The translations under genes and the position numbers were made by a program. A stretch of 64,000 nucleotides of DNA from Diploptera punctata (lineage: Eukaryota > Arthropoda > Insecta > Blattodea > Blaberidae), in assembly GCA_030220185.1 (NCBI GenBank), contig JASPKZ010004955.1, positions 2,170,001-2,234,000 on the forward strand, in the 5' to 3' direction. Below the pieces are notes generated by a model. The model was not told the DNA's origin. It searched no databases and saw only the letters and a program-made list of their open reading frames with translations. How positions within the stretch are numbered: the first letter of the stretch is position 1; each line of letters starts with the position of its first letter. Positions 46,201 through 57,801 of the stretch are shown here, in pieces.

Positions 46201-47370
46201 CGAAATCCCACCCATACTTTTTTTTTTTACTTTCTAAAATAAAGTAAGGAATTTTATTTAGTCCGAATTATTATTTTAAACATAGGCCTACAATTCGAGA
46301 TAGTGGTATAATACTTATAAATACATCGAGTTTGGATTCGAATTGTTCAGGAAATCATTCGCAGTCTAAAGGTCATCTAAATAAACCGACATTTATATCC
46401 ATATAAAAATTGATATCTTAGTCTAATAAATTGCCAATATCCACGTAGAGGAAAGCCATTAGAAAGCGAATCTTTTTTCCTTTGTGAACAAGTGAAGAGG
46501 TGGGCCTAATACAAAATACTCCAAAAGATAGTAAAACGTATTGTCCGATGAAATTACAAGGATGTCCCATTCAGAGTGAACTAACACATTGACTTAAACC
46601 ATATCTGCGGACAATAAGTTTGACGTTGAATATTTACGACGGGGATTTCATTACGACTTTCAAAATTCTAAGTTTAAAGTTGGTGGCCAGCCATTCCCAA
46701 TTAAGATGGTTATCTTAGAAATAATTTATTGCATATGGAAAAACCCTGGAGCCTATTAGGTACGATATGGCAATCTTGTATATTGAAAAAGGGCGTTAAC
46801 TATGGGAAGAGTGATCGATGTTATAACCAGAAACATAGGAAAACACCCATTTTTGATATATGTTCATATATGTCCACATATGTTAGAACCAATAAGAATA
46901 AATTGTAACCCCCTCTCTTATGGCGATCTGACCGTTGTAATGGATACCGAAACTTCCTAAAAATCAAGACGCATCCCAAAAATAAGTCTCCCAGCTCGCG
47001 AAGGGAGAATATCAACTACGAATATTTTGACTGCGGGAAATAACCACGATTTTAGTTGAGTGAGAACGGAACTCATAAATTTCCACTCACTCACGAGATT
47101 CTCTAAGCACTTATACAGTGAGATCAGTATAGTATTGAACAGCAGACGTGGGGTTTGTGCTGTGCGATGACAAAGGCTTACACATGCAGACACGGGACTT
47201 GAAATATACGCTGACTAAGCAGTATGACTTGAAATGTGCGCTGACTCAGCAGTATACGACTACATCCGACGCTTTCACGGTCACAGTTAGATAGTGTAAC
47301 TCGAGTAGATAAGGCGCCCGTTCGGTTTTCCTTGTAAACTGAATGGCGTGTGTATAATGTAAACTGGATA
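46201..47370. other. unassigned DNA with a short tandem duplication
   Basis: No gene recognised. A unit of about 30 bp (acttgaaat..acgctgact..gcagtat) occurs twice at 47198-47257. It precedes the helix-turn-helix fragment at 47393. Confidence 0.45.
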
Positions 47371-47392
47371 GCATGTGCATAAGTGTAAACTG

Positions 47393-47563
47393 TATAATGA
47401 TAATAAATTTTCTACTGAACAATGTGTATTTATTTATGATCAATATTTAACTCAGTGTGCCAGCCAAATACGAAGAATTTTTGAAACACGATCCCCGGGT
47501 GTAAAAATTCCATCACGTTCAACAGTCCATAATATGTACAACAAATTTTATAAAGAGGTATAA
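47393..47563 (+). pseudogene. helix-turn-helix fragment resembling DUF4817 of a transposon
   Basis: The frame reads NDNKFSTEQCVFIYDQYLTQ, then CASQIRRIFETRSPGVKIPS and RSTVHNMYNKF before a stop. The layout (start of a helix-turn-helix, a RRIFETR..P/PSRSTV motif) matches the DUF4817 domain at the start of some mariner-like transposases and of a few retroelement proteins. No catalytic domain was found after it, so it is either a fragment or a lone exon. Confidence 0.55.
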
Positions 47564-48005
47564 AAATGTATGGACAACGAAGGTGAACAGTTTCAGCACC
47601 TGCTTCAATACAGTTGGTAAGTACGACAATTTGTAAAATAGTTAAGAAAATGTGTGTGTGGTTGTATCACCGCGATCCTACGCTGTCCGTTCCCCGCCGC
47701 GAGTGCATCAGCAGTGTATAGTGAAATACCCGCGTTTGCTGTCCAGTGCTGATCGCACTGTATATTGTTGATTTATCTGGCGAAAGCGACGACCTGATAA
47801 GTTAGCCAACAAATATATTGATAAACCGAGACTTGCTGATATTGAACTGTTTTAATTACAACAATCATAATACGTATTATTCGGTATTCCACCAACTGGG
47901 TTAGTCGCTATTAAATACCAATCAACGAGAATTTCTGTTAAAATATGCGTGTAAAGTGAACTGCACAATAAATCAAGTGTTTTGAGACTTATAATTAATT
48001 ATTGT
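47564..48005. other. unassigned DNA
   Basis: No coding or repeat-end signature recognised. Confidence 0.4.
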
Positions 48006-49404
48006 TAAAAGGAAGAAGCTGCACAGACAACGCATTCACTTTAAAACAAATAATAGGGAAGCGAAGAGAATTAAACTTAGAGATGCACATCCTCTTTATA
48101 TATTATAAGAAGGCCTTTGATAAAGTGTCTAGACCAAAATTATGGAACATATTAAGTGAAAAAGGAATTCCACTACACTTGATAGCAATAATTAAGAAAA
48201 TGTATGAGAAAACAAAAATAAAAATAAATCAAAGGGAACCAATACATATAACAGGAGGAGTTAGACAAGGTTGTCCACTATCAACCACTCTTTTTAACAT
48301 TTATTTTGACGACATGATAAGATCATGGAAGCAAATGACGACTGGGAGAATTAACTTAAGAAATATAGTAATAAAAACAGTAGCCTTTGCAGATGACCAG
48401 ATTTTAATAGCAAAAACAGAAGACGAACTACAAAGAATGCTATATAAACTAAATGAAATATAAAAAAAAATACAACATGGAAATATCATCAGGAAAATAA
48501 AAAGCAATGGCCTTCAAGGGCGCTCATCCAGTTCAACAAAAGATATTAGAAAATAAGCCAATAGAACAAGTGGTAAGATATAACTTCCTAGGTTGCGAAA
48601 TATCAGACACAACGGAAACAGATATAAATAACAAACTAAATAAGTTTAATTATATAACGGGAACATTAAAAAGAACTTTGAAAAATAAAGCCAGGAAAGA
48701 CTCTATAATGCAATTATACAAGACAGTGCCTATTACTTATGGATCCGAAACGTGGACAGTGACAGCACAACAATCTGACAGAATACCATCCATAGTAATT
48801 CTGCCCGAAGGCAGGTCCTTCACTGCAATCATAGCATTTTCATGCTATGCTTGCAGCTTTACTAGGGAATTATAGGTGTGGTAGCTTTCCGTTGCTTTCC
48901 ACACCGGTGAAGGATGATGATAAGGATGATAGTGATAATGATAAGGATGATGATGATGGCCATATGATTTCGGGGACCGTTTGGGCCGTAAAGTTTTCCT
49001 GACATTTGTCTTACAGGTGAGGAAAAACCCCGTTAAAAACCTCACCCAGAAAAACTGCCCAGACCGGGGATCGAACCCGGGCCCGCTGCGTGACAAGGCA
49101 GCACGCTACCTCGAGACCACAGCGGTGGACTGCCAGAATACAAGCTGCCGAAATTAAATTCCTCAGACCAATAGCAGGATATCAAAGAACAGACAAAAAA
49201 CATAACATAAATAAGACAACAACTAAAAGTAGAGGAATTAAACACAACAATAGTGAAATACAGAACAAAATTGGAAAGAACACTTGGCAAGAATGACTGA
49301 GAATACAATAGCAAAAGCAGCATACAGCTATTCACGACGGGGAAGAAGAAGTTTGGGAAGATCAAATAAAAGATGGAAACGGCAGCAATTTGGAGCCGCA
49401 ACCT
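48006..49404 (+). pseudogene. LINE L-B, second long copy, interrupted by a SINE
   Basis: The frame from 48006 gives KGRSCTDNAFTLKQIIGKRR, FIYYKKAFDKVSRPKLW (motif A region, FIDYKKAF expected), a GGVRQGCPLSTTLFNIYFDD motif B, and AFADDQILIAKTEDEL (motif C, intact FADDQ). Then EQVVRYNFLGCEISDTTE and YGSETWTVTAQQSDRI, where a SINE A copy (48786-49129) splits the gene, after which FLRPIAGYQRTDK continues. The 5' end (endonuclease) and the extreme 3' end (the aataagcctaaacc block) are missing. Frameshift near 48465. It is the better preserved of the two L-B reverse transcriptases here. Confidence 0.9.
48786..49129 (-). mobile_element. SINE A copy inserted in LINE L-B
   Basis: A complete SINE A in reverse orientation: tail ccatccatagtaattctgcc at left, tRNA-like head with gatcgaacccgggcccgc at right (about 49070-49090), ending agaccacagcggtgga. 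Flanks ctgacagaata (48775-48785) and ctgccagaata (49130-49140) form an 11-bp duplication with one mismatch. The uninterrupted site is visible in the other L-B copy at about 40349-40361. Confidence 0.95.
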
Positions 49405-49735
49405 TATCGATTAGTCCGGAGCGCCCAAATTCCTTACGAACCTCATAATTTTATCCCTAGTGAAACATATTTTTTCTAAAAAAAAATCATTAGCCTGTAA
49501 ATTCCTCACTAGTTCATTGATTGATTGATCGATCTATTCCCATTCGCCCTGCGTCGGGACAAGGATGCATCCCTAGTGGGATTTTTCTTAACCAGATTTA
49601 GTTACATTTATTTTCCCACATGTGTGAGCGAGGGACATATTTTTAGTGTATCGCCTGGAGGAGATATCTAGTAGGAAACTAAGGTATTATTTGGCTGGAC
49701 GAAGATAGGTAAATTTTGCACAGATATATTTTTAT
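49405..49735. other. unassigned DNA
   Basis: No coding or repeat-end signature recognised. Confidence 0.4.
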
Positions 49736-49739
49736 TCAG

Positions 49740-49895
49740 ATTTGAGATTCTTTTACGAGCATGAAAATCTTCAGATTCGGGACCCATGACTTATAGTCCC
49801 TTCCGAAAGACTTGTCCCTTGGATTTTCCCATCCTAAATATCCATCGATCCGTAACGCGTTTGAACCCGCGATCCTCGGCACTAGAACCAAATAC
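49740..49895 (-). mobile_element. SINE E copy, diverged
   Basis: The minus strand carries a tRNA-like B-box (gcgggttcaaacgcg at about 49856-49870) and the body with a gattcgggacccatgactta block like that at 42930-42960 in complement. Confidence 0.55.
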
Positions 49896-50596
49896 CAGTT
49901 AATGTACCGTAATTATAATGTATAGTATATACCTCGTTTGTTATTCAGTGATTGATTTATTGCCATCCTAAATTTAATTATAAGTATTTTTTTAATGAAT
50001 TGTGATTGGCAAAGAATTTTAAATAAAACTTATATTCATATTTTGGATTAACAAATGTAATATTCAACCAATGTAAAATAATGTGCATGTAATTAAAATT
50101 CTGTTGAGTTGTATGGTATGTTCATTGCCTGTGGAAGCCTTGAATTGCTAAAACACGCTTAGCTGTATCCGGCGATAAATTGAAAGACACGCTATGTATA
50201 TGCCACGTTGTCTGTCGCCGCCTTGGAACGTAAGAGGAGGAGAACATTGTGAATTGGTTATTGATCTCATTTGTGTATTGTGAGGGTGCTTGTTAAATTA
50301 TTCTGCAGTTCAAATGAAACAGCAGTAGAGATCATGTCCGACAGATGGTATTGCACTTCATGTCCTCGACAGTTAATGTACACTTAGCTTAAAAAAGAAT
50401 GGGCCGACTCCTGATCTCGAATATTTAAAGTTCCAACGCGCTATTCACACGAGTAAATTAATTGCACAGTAGAGCTACAATACGTTTCCCTTCTTCCTTT
50501 GAAGAGTATTCTTTCAAGCGCAATTAGCCATCGTACGCTTAGCTCAGTGCTTAGTGGTCACAGATTTGATTCCTGATGAGGTTAATTTTTTTAACT
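49896..50596. other. unassigned DNA
   Basis: No coding region recognised. A tRNA-like piece (cttagctcagtgcttagtgg, 50537-50556) directly precedes the SINE A copy. Confidence 0.4.
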
Positions 50597-50931
50597 GTCT
50601 GTGGTCTCGAGGTAGCGTGCTGCCTTGTCACGCAGCGGGCCCGGATTCGATCCCCGGTCGGGACAGTTTTTCTGGGTGAGGTTTTTATCGGGGGTTTTCC
50701 TCACCTGTAAGACAAATGTCAGGAAAACTTTAAGGCCCAAACGGTCCCCAAATCATATGGCCATCATCATCATCATCATCCTTATCATTATCATCATCAT
50801 CATCCTTCACCAGTGTGGAAAGCAACGGAAAGCTACCACACCTATAATTCCCTAGTAAAGCTGCAAGCATAGCATGAAAATGCTATGATTGCAGTGAAGG
50901 ACCTGCCTTCGGGCAGAATTACTATGGATGG
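50597..50931 (+). mobile_element. SINE A copy, full length
   Basis: tRNA-like head from ctgtggtctcgaggtagcgt with B-box ggattcgatcccc, the tcctcacctgtaagacaaat block, a catcatcatcatcat tract (50763-50780) and the tail to actatggatgg. It is the most complete plus-strand copy. No clear duplication was identified. Confidence 0.9.
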
Positions 50932-51007
50932 AAAATGCTTACTATTTTATTCTTTGTCCATTCTTAAAGAAAAAAGTGCTAACTATTTGGAAGTATTGCT
51001 ATTTTTT

Positions 51008-51039
<32 letters not shown>

Positions 51040-51042
51040 TAA
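51008..51042. repeat. (ATTT)n microsatellite
   Basis: About eight uninterrupted tetranucleotide units. Confidence 0.9.
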
Positions 51043-51084
51043 ACAGAATTACAATGTAATAAAACATCTTCCTGTGTCCAAAGA

Positions 51085-51660
51085 TTTTTAAATTTTTATC
51101 TTCTTTCTCCATTCATCTCTATCTTCACATTCCAATTCTTCCAGACCTAGCTCTCTCATACCTCTTCTTACATCATTCATCCATTTAAATCTAGATGGAC
51201 CTCTCTTTTTCTTTCCCAGGTGGAATCCATTCCAAAGCTTGTCTGGGTAATCTTTTCTTTGGCATCCTACGTGTATGACCATACCATTCCAGTGTTTGTA
51301 TCTCACAAAATCTAATATCGAATTTTGGACTTTAATTTGTCGTTTGATGATTGTATTTTTGATTTTTTCCAATTTAGAATGTCTAGTGGAGCTTCTAAAA
51401 CAAACCATTTCAGTAGACATAAGCTTTAAACTCAAATTTTTATTCAACTACCAAGTTTTTGCACCGTATGTTAGCGTGCTTCGACTTATAGATTTCTAAA
51501 GTGGTATCCATTCATATGTTCTTATCCCACAAAACTCCGTTTAATATTGTTATTACTGATCTGCCTTTTTGAATTCTATATTTTATGTAATTTACTTGGG
51601 TACATTTTGAGTTAAATTTGATCCCCAGTTAATTACATTCTTTACATCCTTTGATACATC
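51085..51660 (-). pseudogene. LINE L-G, ORF2 C-terminal segment
   Basis: The minus strand carries the C-terminal part of an RTE-like ORF2: a frame with SKRQISNNNIKRSF-like sequence, LTYGAKTWWLNKNLSLKL (YGAKTW, usually YGAETW), LEKIKNTIIKRQIKVQNS, KHWNGMVIHVGCQRKDYPDK, KKRGPSRFKWMNDVRRGM and LECEDRDEWRKKIKI to a stop at 51088. The last 119 codons are open. Frameshifts lie upstream. No palm or endonuclease. A (TTA)n run abuts its 5' side. Confidence 0.85.
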
Positions 51661-51661
51661 C

Positions 51662-51663
<2 letters not shown>

Positions 51664-51712
<49 letters not shown>
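51664..51712. repeat. (TTA)n microsatellite
   Basis: About sixteen uninterrupted trinucleotide units. Confidence 0.95.
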
Positions 51713-51713
<1 letters not shown>

Positions 51714-52230
51714 ACTATGGTTGATGGACAATAAAAAAAATAATATTTTTTATTATTGTGCATCATCTATGGGGCATTGTTATGCTGGACTTGACACATA
51801 TAAACAAAATATTTTAATTGAAAGGTGAAACTTTTTCCTCACTAATACGTAATAATAAATAAATAAACACATAAATGTATGAAGCTATATTATCTTTTAT
51901 TACATAAATATATAGCATTATTATTAAAACGTGGTACTGTACACACAAATTTATACCGATAGCTAAATAGTGTTACAGAATTTACGGAGGCAAGAGTATT
52001 ACTTAATACAATGTAAAGTGGGCGTATATTATGTGGCAGGAATTAAATATAGGATGTGTTTTGCGAAAATACAAATTAATAAAAAAAACGTTGAATGATT
52101 CGAACCCTGGCTTTCACACATACTTCATCTTCTTGTAAGTAGTTTAACGATTTACGCTAGTGGAACGTCGGATGCCAGTTGTCTAAATATTGGTTGTCTT
52201 GTTACTTGGGGCAGGATGTAGGGTCAATCC
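51713..52230. other. unassigned AT-rich DNA
   Basis: No coding or repeat-end signature recognised. Confidence 0.4.
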
Positions 52231-52559
52231 CAGGTTTGTTTGGATAAAGGATTTGGTGGGCGCCGGATTTATAAAGGACTTCCTCGATTCATTGAGGAAT
52301 TTGGGTACTCGGTTTGCTCAAGTTTAAACGTCGGTAGGCATGAGATTCTTATTCAGGGATTCCACGAGGACTTCGTCGGGCAGAATTAATTGTGTCGAAC
52401 ACATTTTGCTTAATGTAATTTATTGTATCTTGAAACACACTCGAATTGGTGAACACTACATTTGTATAAATATATTCCTTTGCACTGATCTCACAATCGG
52501 CGATGGCGTCTATCGTGGGTTTACCGCGTTAAAAATTATCCAATAGTGTTCTAGCTCAC

Positions 52560-52585
52560 TGATATATATATATATATATATATAG

Positions 52586-52621
<36 letters not shown>

Positions 52622-52624
52622 ATG

Positions 52625-52657
<33 letters not shown>
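52560..52657. repeat. (TA)n/(TG)n compound microsatellite
   Basis: Two long TA runs separated by a tgtgtgtgtatgtatgta stretch. Confidence 0.95.
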
Positions 52658-52660
<3 letters not shown>

Positions 52661-54041
52661 CTTACTCGCAGATACTCTAAATTATCCTTGCGATTAGTAA
52701 AAATGTTTAAGTCCGATACTTGAGATACTTCGGTGAAAGTACCACTGGTGACCGCGCTGCCAGTGTTTGATGAAGACGTGGGCAGAGCCCGAACACAAGC
52801 GCAAGTAGAAGTATCTGAGGTTCGTCTCCCTCGTCCATTATGTAAACTAGGCTCTCCAACTATATCGACCTCGTTGACCTGAGATCAGCGCTTAGGTACA
52901 CGTAACAAATAACATGATTGGTTAATGTAAACTTATAGTATAATGTGGGAAGGTGTTACAATTTTGTTATTGGTTTTTTTTTGTCGTCGGAGGTTGGGCC
53001 CTATCCGTGCTGGCTTCACGTACAGTCGGGCAACATGTTTGTTACTTAGGCCACTGGGGGTTTCCTAGGTCATTCATATTTACTTCTAGTAGGCCCTAAC
53101 GCTTGAGTTTCCACTCTTTCAATACTTTTTTACTAGCGTTGTTTGTCCCAAGTTGAAATCCCCGGTCATATATTCAGTTGTTGTATTCTGACTATCAACG
53201 TAGAGCTGTTAAGCCCTGCCTCACAGAAGATTGCCGGGTAAACCCTGAGAATAAAGGATTTTCTAAGATTCAATGCCTGTGTGTATGTCCGTCACTTCCA
53301 GTCTTCACAAAAGAAAGGGTTGCCTCTAGCGTTGTGCCCAACCAGTTCATTTCGAGTAGTTCGTTCACTCGCACTCACTTTTATGAACCATTCAAAATTG
53401 AACTAGTTCGTTCACAAAATTTAGCGCAGCCCTTTATTCGCCAAGCAAAAAAAAAAAAAAAAAAAACGGGCTGGTGGAGGGGGAAGCACGAAGACACGAG
53501 CATGGGGTGTCTTGACGTTAACCAACCACGTGGTACCTGTGGATTTTAAAGATAAACGTAAATAATTCTGTAAATTCTATTTTAATTTATTTGAGTAAGA
53601 AAAATTCTAATATGACTGCTACCATATATAATTATTTATACCTCCTTTTTATTTCCGTTATAACTGTATTATTTGCATAATTGTATTTATATACAGATTT
53701 TCAATGTTTACATATTTTATTTCAAGTTGTAAATGTTAATAAAAAACAAAATCGTAACTCTATGATTTGAAGAAAAAAAAAAGGTGTGGAGTATTTTAAA
53801 ACTTTTAAGGAAGATATATTTAATTTAATTTATATATGTATTATTATTTTATTTAATTTATATATGTATTATTTACACATATTATTTGCATAATAGTTCT
53901 TTAAAAAGAAAGAAATATGCAAAATCGTACTATTGGCAATTACTTGATCTTAATCTTTACAACCCCTAAACTAAAAATATAAAGAGGGTGAATACTGGGT
54001 AAGGCCAACAAAATTTAGCCTTGTGTGTGCACTTTTACAGA

Positions 54042-54206
54042 ATGGCTTCTAATTCGCAATCAAGAAAAAGTAGTGAAATTTGGGGTTTCTTCGCCGATTT
54101 AGGCGATGGTAAAGCAAAGTGTAACTTTTGTTCTAAACACAGTTTCATTCAGGGGGCGAGATGCTTTTAAACTTGCACGGCATATTTGCTCTAAATGTTT
54201 AGCAAG
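54042..54206 (+). pseudogene. BED zinc finger exon of a hAT transposase
   Basis: The frame starts at an ATG (54042): MASNSQSRKSSEIWGFFADL then GDGKAKCNFCSKHS. A frameshift near 54150 leads to FKLARHICSKC. The pattern SEIW.FF, CNFC and H-x4-C is that of a BED-type finger, the DNA-binding domain at the N-terminus of hAT transposases. It ends at a plausible donor, gcaag|gtaaga (54206/54207). The rest of the transposase (RNase H-like core) is missing downstream, in line with a deletion derivative. Confidence 0.8.
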
Positions 54207-54529
54207 GTAAGATTTTTACTAAATTTTTCAACAGCTTTTTGTAAACCTAGTAAAATATGTTGTTTTAAAACTTGGATAAAATGGATTTTTATTAAATACT
54301 TTCGGAATTCCAGTAAATAATATGTAAATGATTGTAATATTAGACTACATTAGATTTGTAGCGTTAGTAATGCCGTAGATCAAAAGGAGTAATACCTGAG
54401 TAATGCTGCGTATGAGTGATGAAGTAAGCAAGAGCGGGAAGGTGCCGTAATGTACATGTACTGAATGAAGGAGCGTGTCGAATGTTGAGAGTTTGAAGTA
54501 CAGAAGTGTTTAAAGCCAGTTCACTCTGT

Positions 54530-54790
54530 CAAGGTAGTTCGTTCCTCTAAGACACTTCACTCTTCCAAGGTAGTTCGTTCTTTGATACCACTTCGTTCCA
54601 AGGTAGTTCGTTCTTTGATACCACTTAGTTTATCTAAAACACTTTACTCTTCTAAGATAGTTCGTTATTTTATACCACTTCGTTCTTCCAAGGTAGTTCG
54701 TTCTTCTATGTAACTTCACTCAGGCGAGATAGTTCATTCCTCTATGGCAGTTCACTCTGGCAAGATAGTTCGTTCTTCTCAGACACTCAC
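54530..54790 (+). repeat. subterminal repeats of the hAT element
   Basis: The motif (a/t)aggtagttcgttc or agatagttcgtt recurs about every 30-45 bp, alternating with acttcactct-like motifs (seven or more copies; for example at 54530, 54571, 54601, 54655, 54690 and 54761). Similar phrases (gtagttcgttcactc) occur near the left end at 53357. Confidence 0.85.
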
Positions 54791-55200
54791 TGCGGTACGA
54801 GCGATATGGATGACGTAGGAAAGAGGCGGGAACATGCAAGGTCGATGGGCGGAGAAATGTAGAGTAATCAACGAATGAGCGAAAGTTGATTTGGAGTGAG
54901 ACATCTAGAGCTTGAAATAAAAAGTAAATTTTAAGTAGCAGTAGTGAACTCTGAACTGGCAGTTCACTAAAAGTGAGTAACTTTTTTACACTTCACTGTA
55001 GTGAAGCGTTCTTTTTAAACGACTCACTCTCGAATTACCCATCACTAGTTGTCTCTACCTGGGTTCTCTCTACCTTGTTAATGCCTAGTCATTAGTTCCC
55101 ATTAATGCTAATTTCGTCGGATCATTTTATTTGCCATTTATCATTTCATAATCATATTCTACTGGCTTTCCTGATTAATTTAAGTAAACTGATGACCTAA

Positions 55201-56000
55201 GTTCGACAACTGCTTCTCTTAATGACCTTTCTGATTGTTTATGATTTTAATTGCCTGGCATTGGGATTTATTAATTTATTCAGTTACTCTATGCAAATGT
55301 GGCTGAGTGAATGACTGGGTGCATACTTTTGCATTATGAACGAGAGTTTAACTTCATTTGAAATGTCGCAATTTGAGTAATATTGCATTTGTCGAACACT
55401 CGTAAATTTCTTGAAACATGTCTCCTTCGTTGTTCTCTAACTATCCAAGACGATTAAAAATAAATACAGCTGATTTAAATAACAGTGCGTTACCTCGTGA
55501 ATCACAGTTTTTCGAGCATGCGCAGTGGGCCATCACAGGTACTTTTTGAAGAGGCTCATTCTTTTTTGTCGCTAAGTGTACGTTATTAAGCATTGCGCTC
55601 GTATCACATTGTATAGTTTAACTTTGATATTGTAGATTTTAGCAATAAAGAATTAAAATTTCCTCATTTTAAAAATATTTCGCATTTTATAGCTTTAAGA
55701 AAGTTATTAGTATTTTTGTAGAGTTTTATGAAATTAATATAAGCAAATAAATAACAGTTAAGTATATTTTTCTCCTCTGTTTGTCAACAGATTCTTTTTA
55801 GTGGCTATTGACGAGCTTCGGTTTTATCAATATAAAATTTGGAAACAGTTCTGTCGTTCGCAAGAGTTAAATTTCTTTCAGAGAAGCTTTTGACATACAA
55901 AAGCCATATCAAAAAAAAAAATGCTGTTTTTATCCGCAAGGCACTAAAATCCAGCGTCAAATCTCCCATTTAAACTATAGAGAGGTAATACATCTGTATA
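55201..56000. other. unassigned DNA
   Basis: No coding or repeat-end signature recognised. Confidence 0.4.
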
Positions 56001-56002
56001 GC

Positions 56003-56147
56003 CTATGTTAATCACAGAAGTAGACGTTCATCCAACCGTAGGGTTACATGTGGCTAGCATGAAGGGTCCTCCAGCCGTTATAGCTGGTTTTCTCAACTTG
56101 GAGCCGCTACTTATTATAGCTACCCAAATTCCTCACGATGTTGGGTG
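56003..56147 (-). mobile_element. SINE B fragment, tRNA head missing
   Basis: Contains the agccgttatagctggttttc block and cacgatgttgggtg; the sequence stops matching the family after 56147, so the tRNA-like head is lost. Confidence 0.8.
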
Positions 56148-57415
56148 CTAATTTAGAATACTATCGCCCCCATCATCAGTTACACTCATATACATATTTT
56201 GTAAGGTATAAAAATTTCCGATTCAATTATGGCTACTTGGTGAACACTAGTTCGAATTAACTTACTCAGGGAAACTATTCCCATGAAAGAATTAACACAA
56301 CTAAAGGGAAACATTTCTGTCTGAACAGAGATTTGAACCCAAGATCTCCAGCTATGCGCATTTGAAGCACCAATTAATTGTATTACGCAATCCAGGAGCA
56401 GACACAAATTTCTCTCTTTGAATTTCTCGTATAATCTTAGTGAAATTATATTCACATTACAATAGGGTTGCTTCCACTAAGAAGAAATAATTGATTTATT
56501 CAGTACCATATCAGCTAATTACGAACGTAATATTGAAATTAATGTATTCGGGCAAGCTATTCACATGCAATAGTTAATACAACTAAATAGGGGAAAAAAT
56601 TCTACCTGAAAGTAATCATAAGTGTTAAAATAGTCAAAATCCACATTATTAAAATTTTGCCTCGTATGCCTTCAACTAACATAACTTCCCGTCGAATTTA
56701 GGGAACATTGGATTCGACGAACAGGACCTGTTGTTTGGTCAGCGCGTTCATCTGACTTAATGTCCCTATTTTTTTTGGTGGTTTGCAAATTTATAGTATA
56801 TGAAACTCAGCTGCCACTGATTACCCAAATTAATTATGCGCTCCACTACATGCCCAACAGAGTCGGATGGTCGATGCTGTGAACATGATTAGACACAGGG
56901 TAGATGTTTGAATACAAATGATGTTAACAGAACATGACTTTCATTAAAATTCTTTTTGTGTACGATTCTTATAATTTGATGTCCGAAGCTGATGAAATAG
57001 CACATTTTTTAACGCATGAACTGTGTTTTTGGGAATATATTTTGTAAAACAAGTTTCTCTCTATATGACCCTTTGTTAATAAACCTTTTGTCGGTAAAGT
57101 CCTGTATATTGACACCAGTACTTTTTGTCTTACGTAATTATTTCATGTTAACTACTATCAAAATAAAGTAGCCAATAGAAAATGACTCGCAACTTGGTCA
57201 TTTCTAAAAGTCTCCGGATATTTTAAATTACAGATACAATAATGTAAATCTTGTCACATCGAAGTATTGTGAAGGCCATGAGACAAAACTAATCAGTTAC
57301 GAGGTCATCGATGTCTCGTTCTTTTTTGCATTTCTTACTTGTTTCCACCGTCGCCATGACAGCATAGAATGTGCGTGTTGTGTGCTGATTGAACATATTC
57401 CTGCATATTAACGAC
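56148..57415. other. unassigned DNA with a tRNA-like piece
   Basis: On the minus strand about 56330-56410 has a B-box-like cttgggttcaaatctct, suggesting a SINE remnant. Nothing else was recognised. Confidence 0.4.
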
Positions 57416-57417
57416 AG

Positions 57418-57655
57418 ACCAGCCTCATGGGCTAATGGTTAGCATTACTGACTACTGTTCATGAGGTTCCGGGTTCGATTACCGGTCAGACCATAGAATT
57501 TTTTTTCTTAAAGGGAATTATTCCTGTGGTTGCCCATGGTCTGGAATTTAGGTTAAGTTTAGGTTAAGAACTCTCCTGGCGTTTCATTATCATTTATCGC
57601 CTATTATATCATCGGGGTAATGTAACTCCGCCTTCCAGGTGCCCCAACCTAAGAA
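57418..57655 (+). mobile_element. SINE C (tRNA-derived)
   Basis: A tRNA-like head with gctaatggttagcattactg (A-box) and tccgggttcgattaccgg (B-box, about 57465-57483), then a body with ggttgcccatggtctgg. It occurs once in the window. Confidence 0.65.
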
Positions 57656-57801
57656 ATTGATTACAATTCCGCCAATGCCAGGATAGAAATCCAGAAATGT
57701 CATAAAATATAATGTGGTGGCATTAGAACATATTGACAGCAAGCCTTTGATTGTTAGGTCAGAGTGCGATAAATGTATAACTTATTGCGTATATGTGTTA
57801 T

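Larger units (their letters stand above)
53327..55047 (+). mobile_element. hAT transposon, non-autonomous, with a BED-finger exon
   Basis: Ends are tagcgttgtgcccaacc (53327) and the complement of tagtgatgggtaattcg (55047), a usual hAT pattern. The flanks gttgcctc (53319-53326) and gttgtctc (55048-55055) form an 8-bp duplication with one mismatch. It contains a BED-finger exon at 54042-54206 and subterminal agttcgttc-type repeats, but no catalytic domain. A run of about 20 A lies at 53446-53465. Confidence 0.88.
52235..55200 (+). repeat. unclassified dispersed repeat U, copy 2
   Basis: Collinear with copy 1 (13450-18340) over the blocks listed there. Where copy 1 carries a MITE and mariners, this copy has only a (TA)n tract (52560-52657) and direct continuity. 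In turn a hAT element at 53327-55047 interrupts it, and copy 1 shows the site without the hAT near 18210. Without the hAT and the microsatellite this copy is about 1.2 kb. No protein was recognised. Confidence 0.7.

Noticed and set aside
53178..53549. 123-codon plus-strand frame ending in a poly-lysine run
   Set aside because: It crosses the left end of the hAT element, and the lysines come from a poly-A tract.
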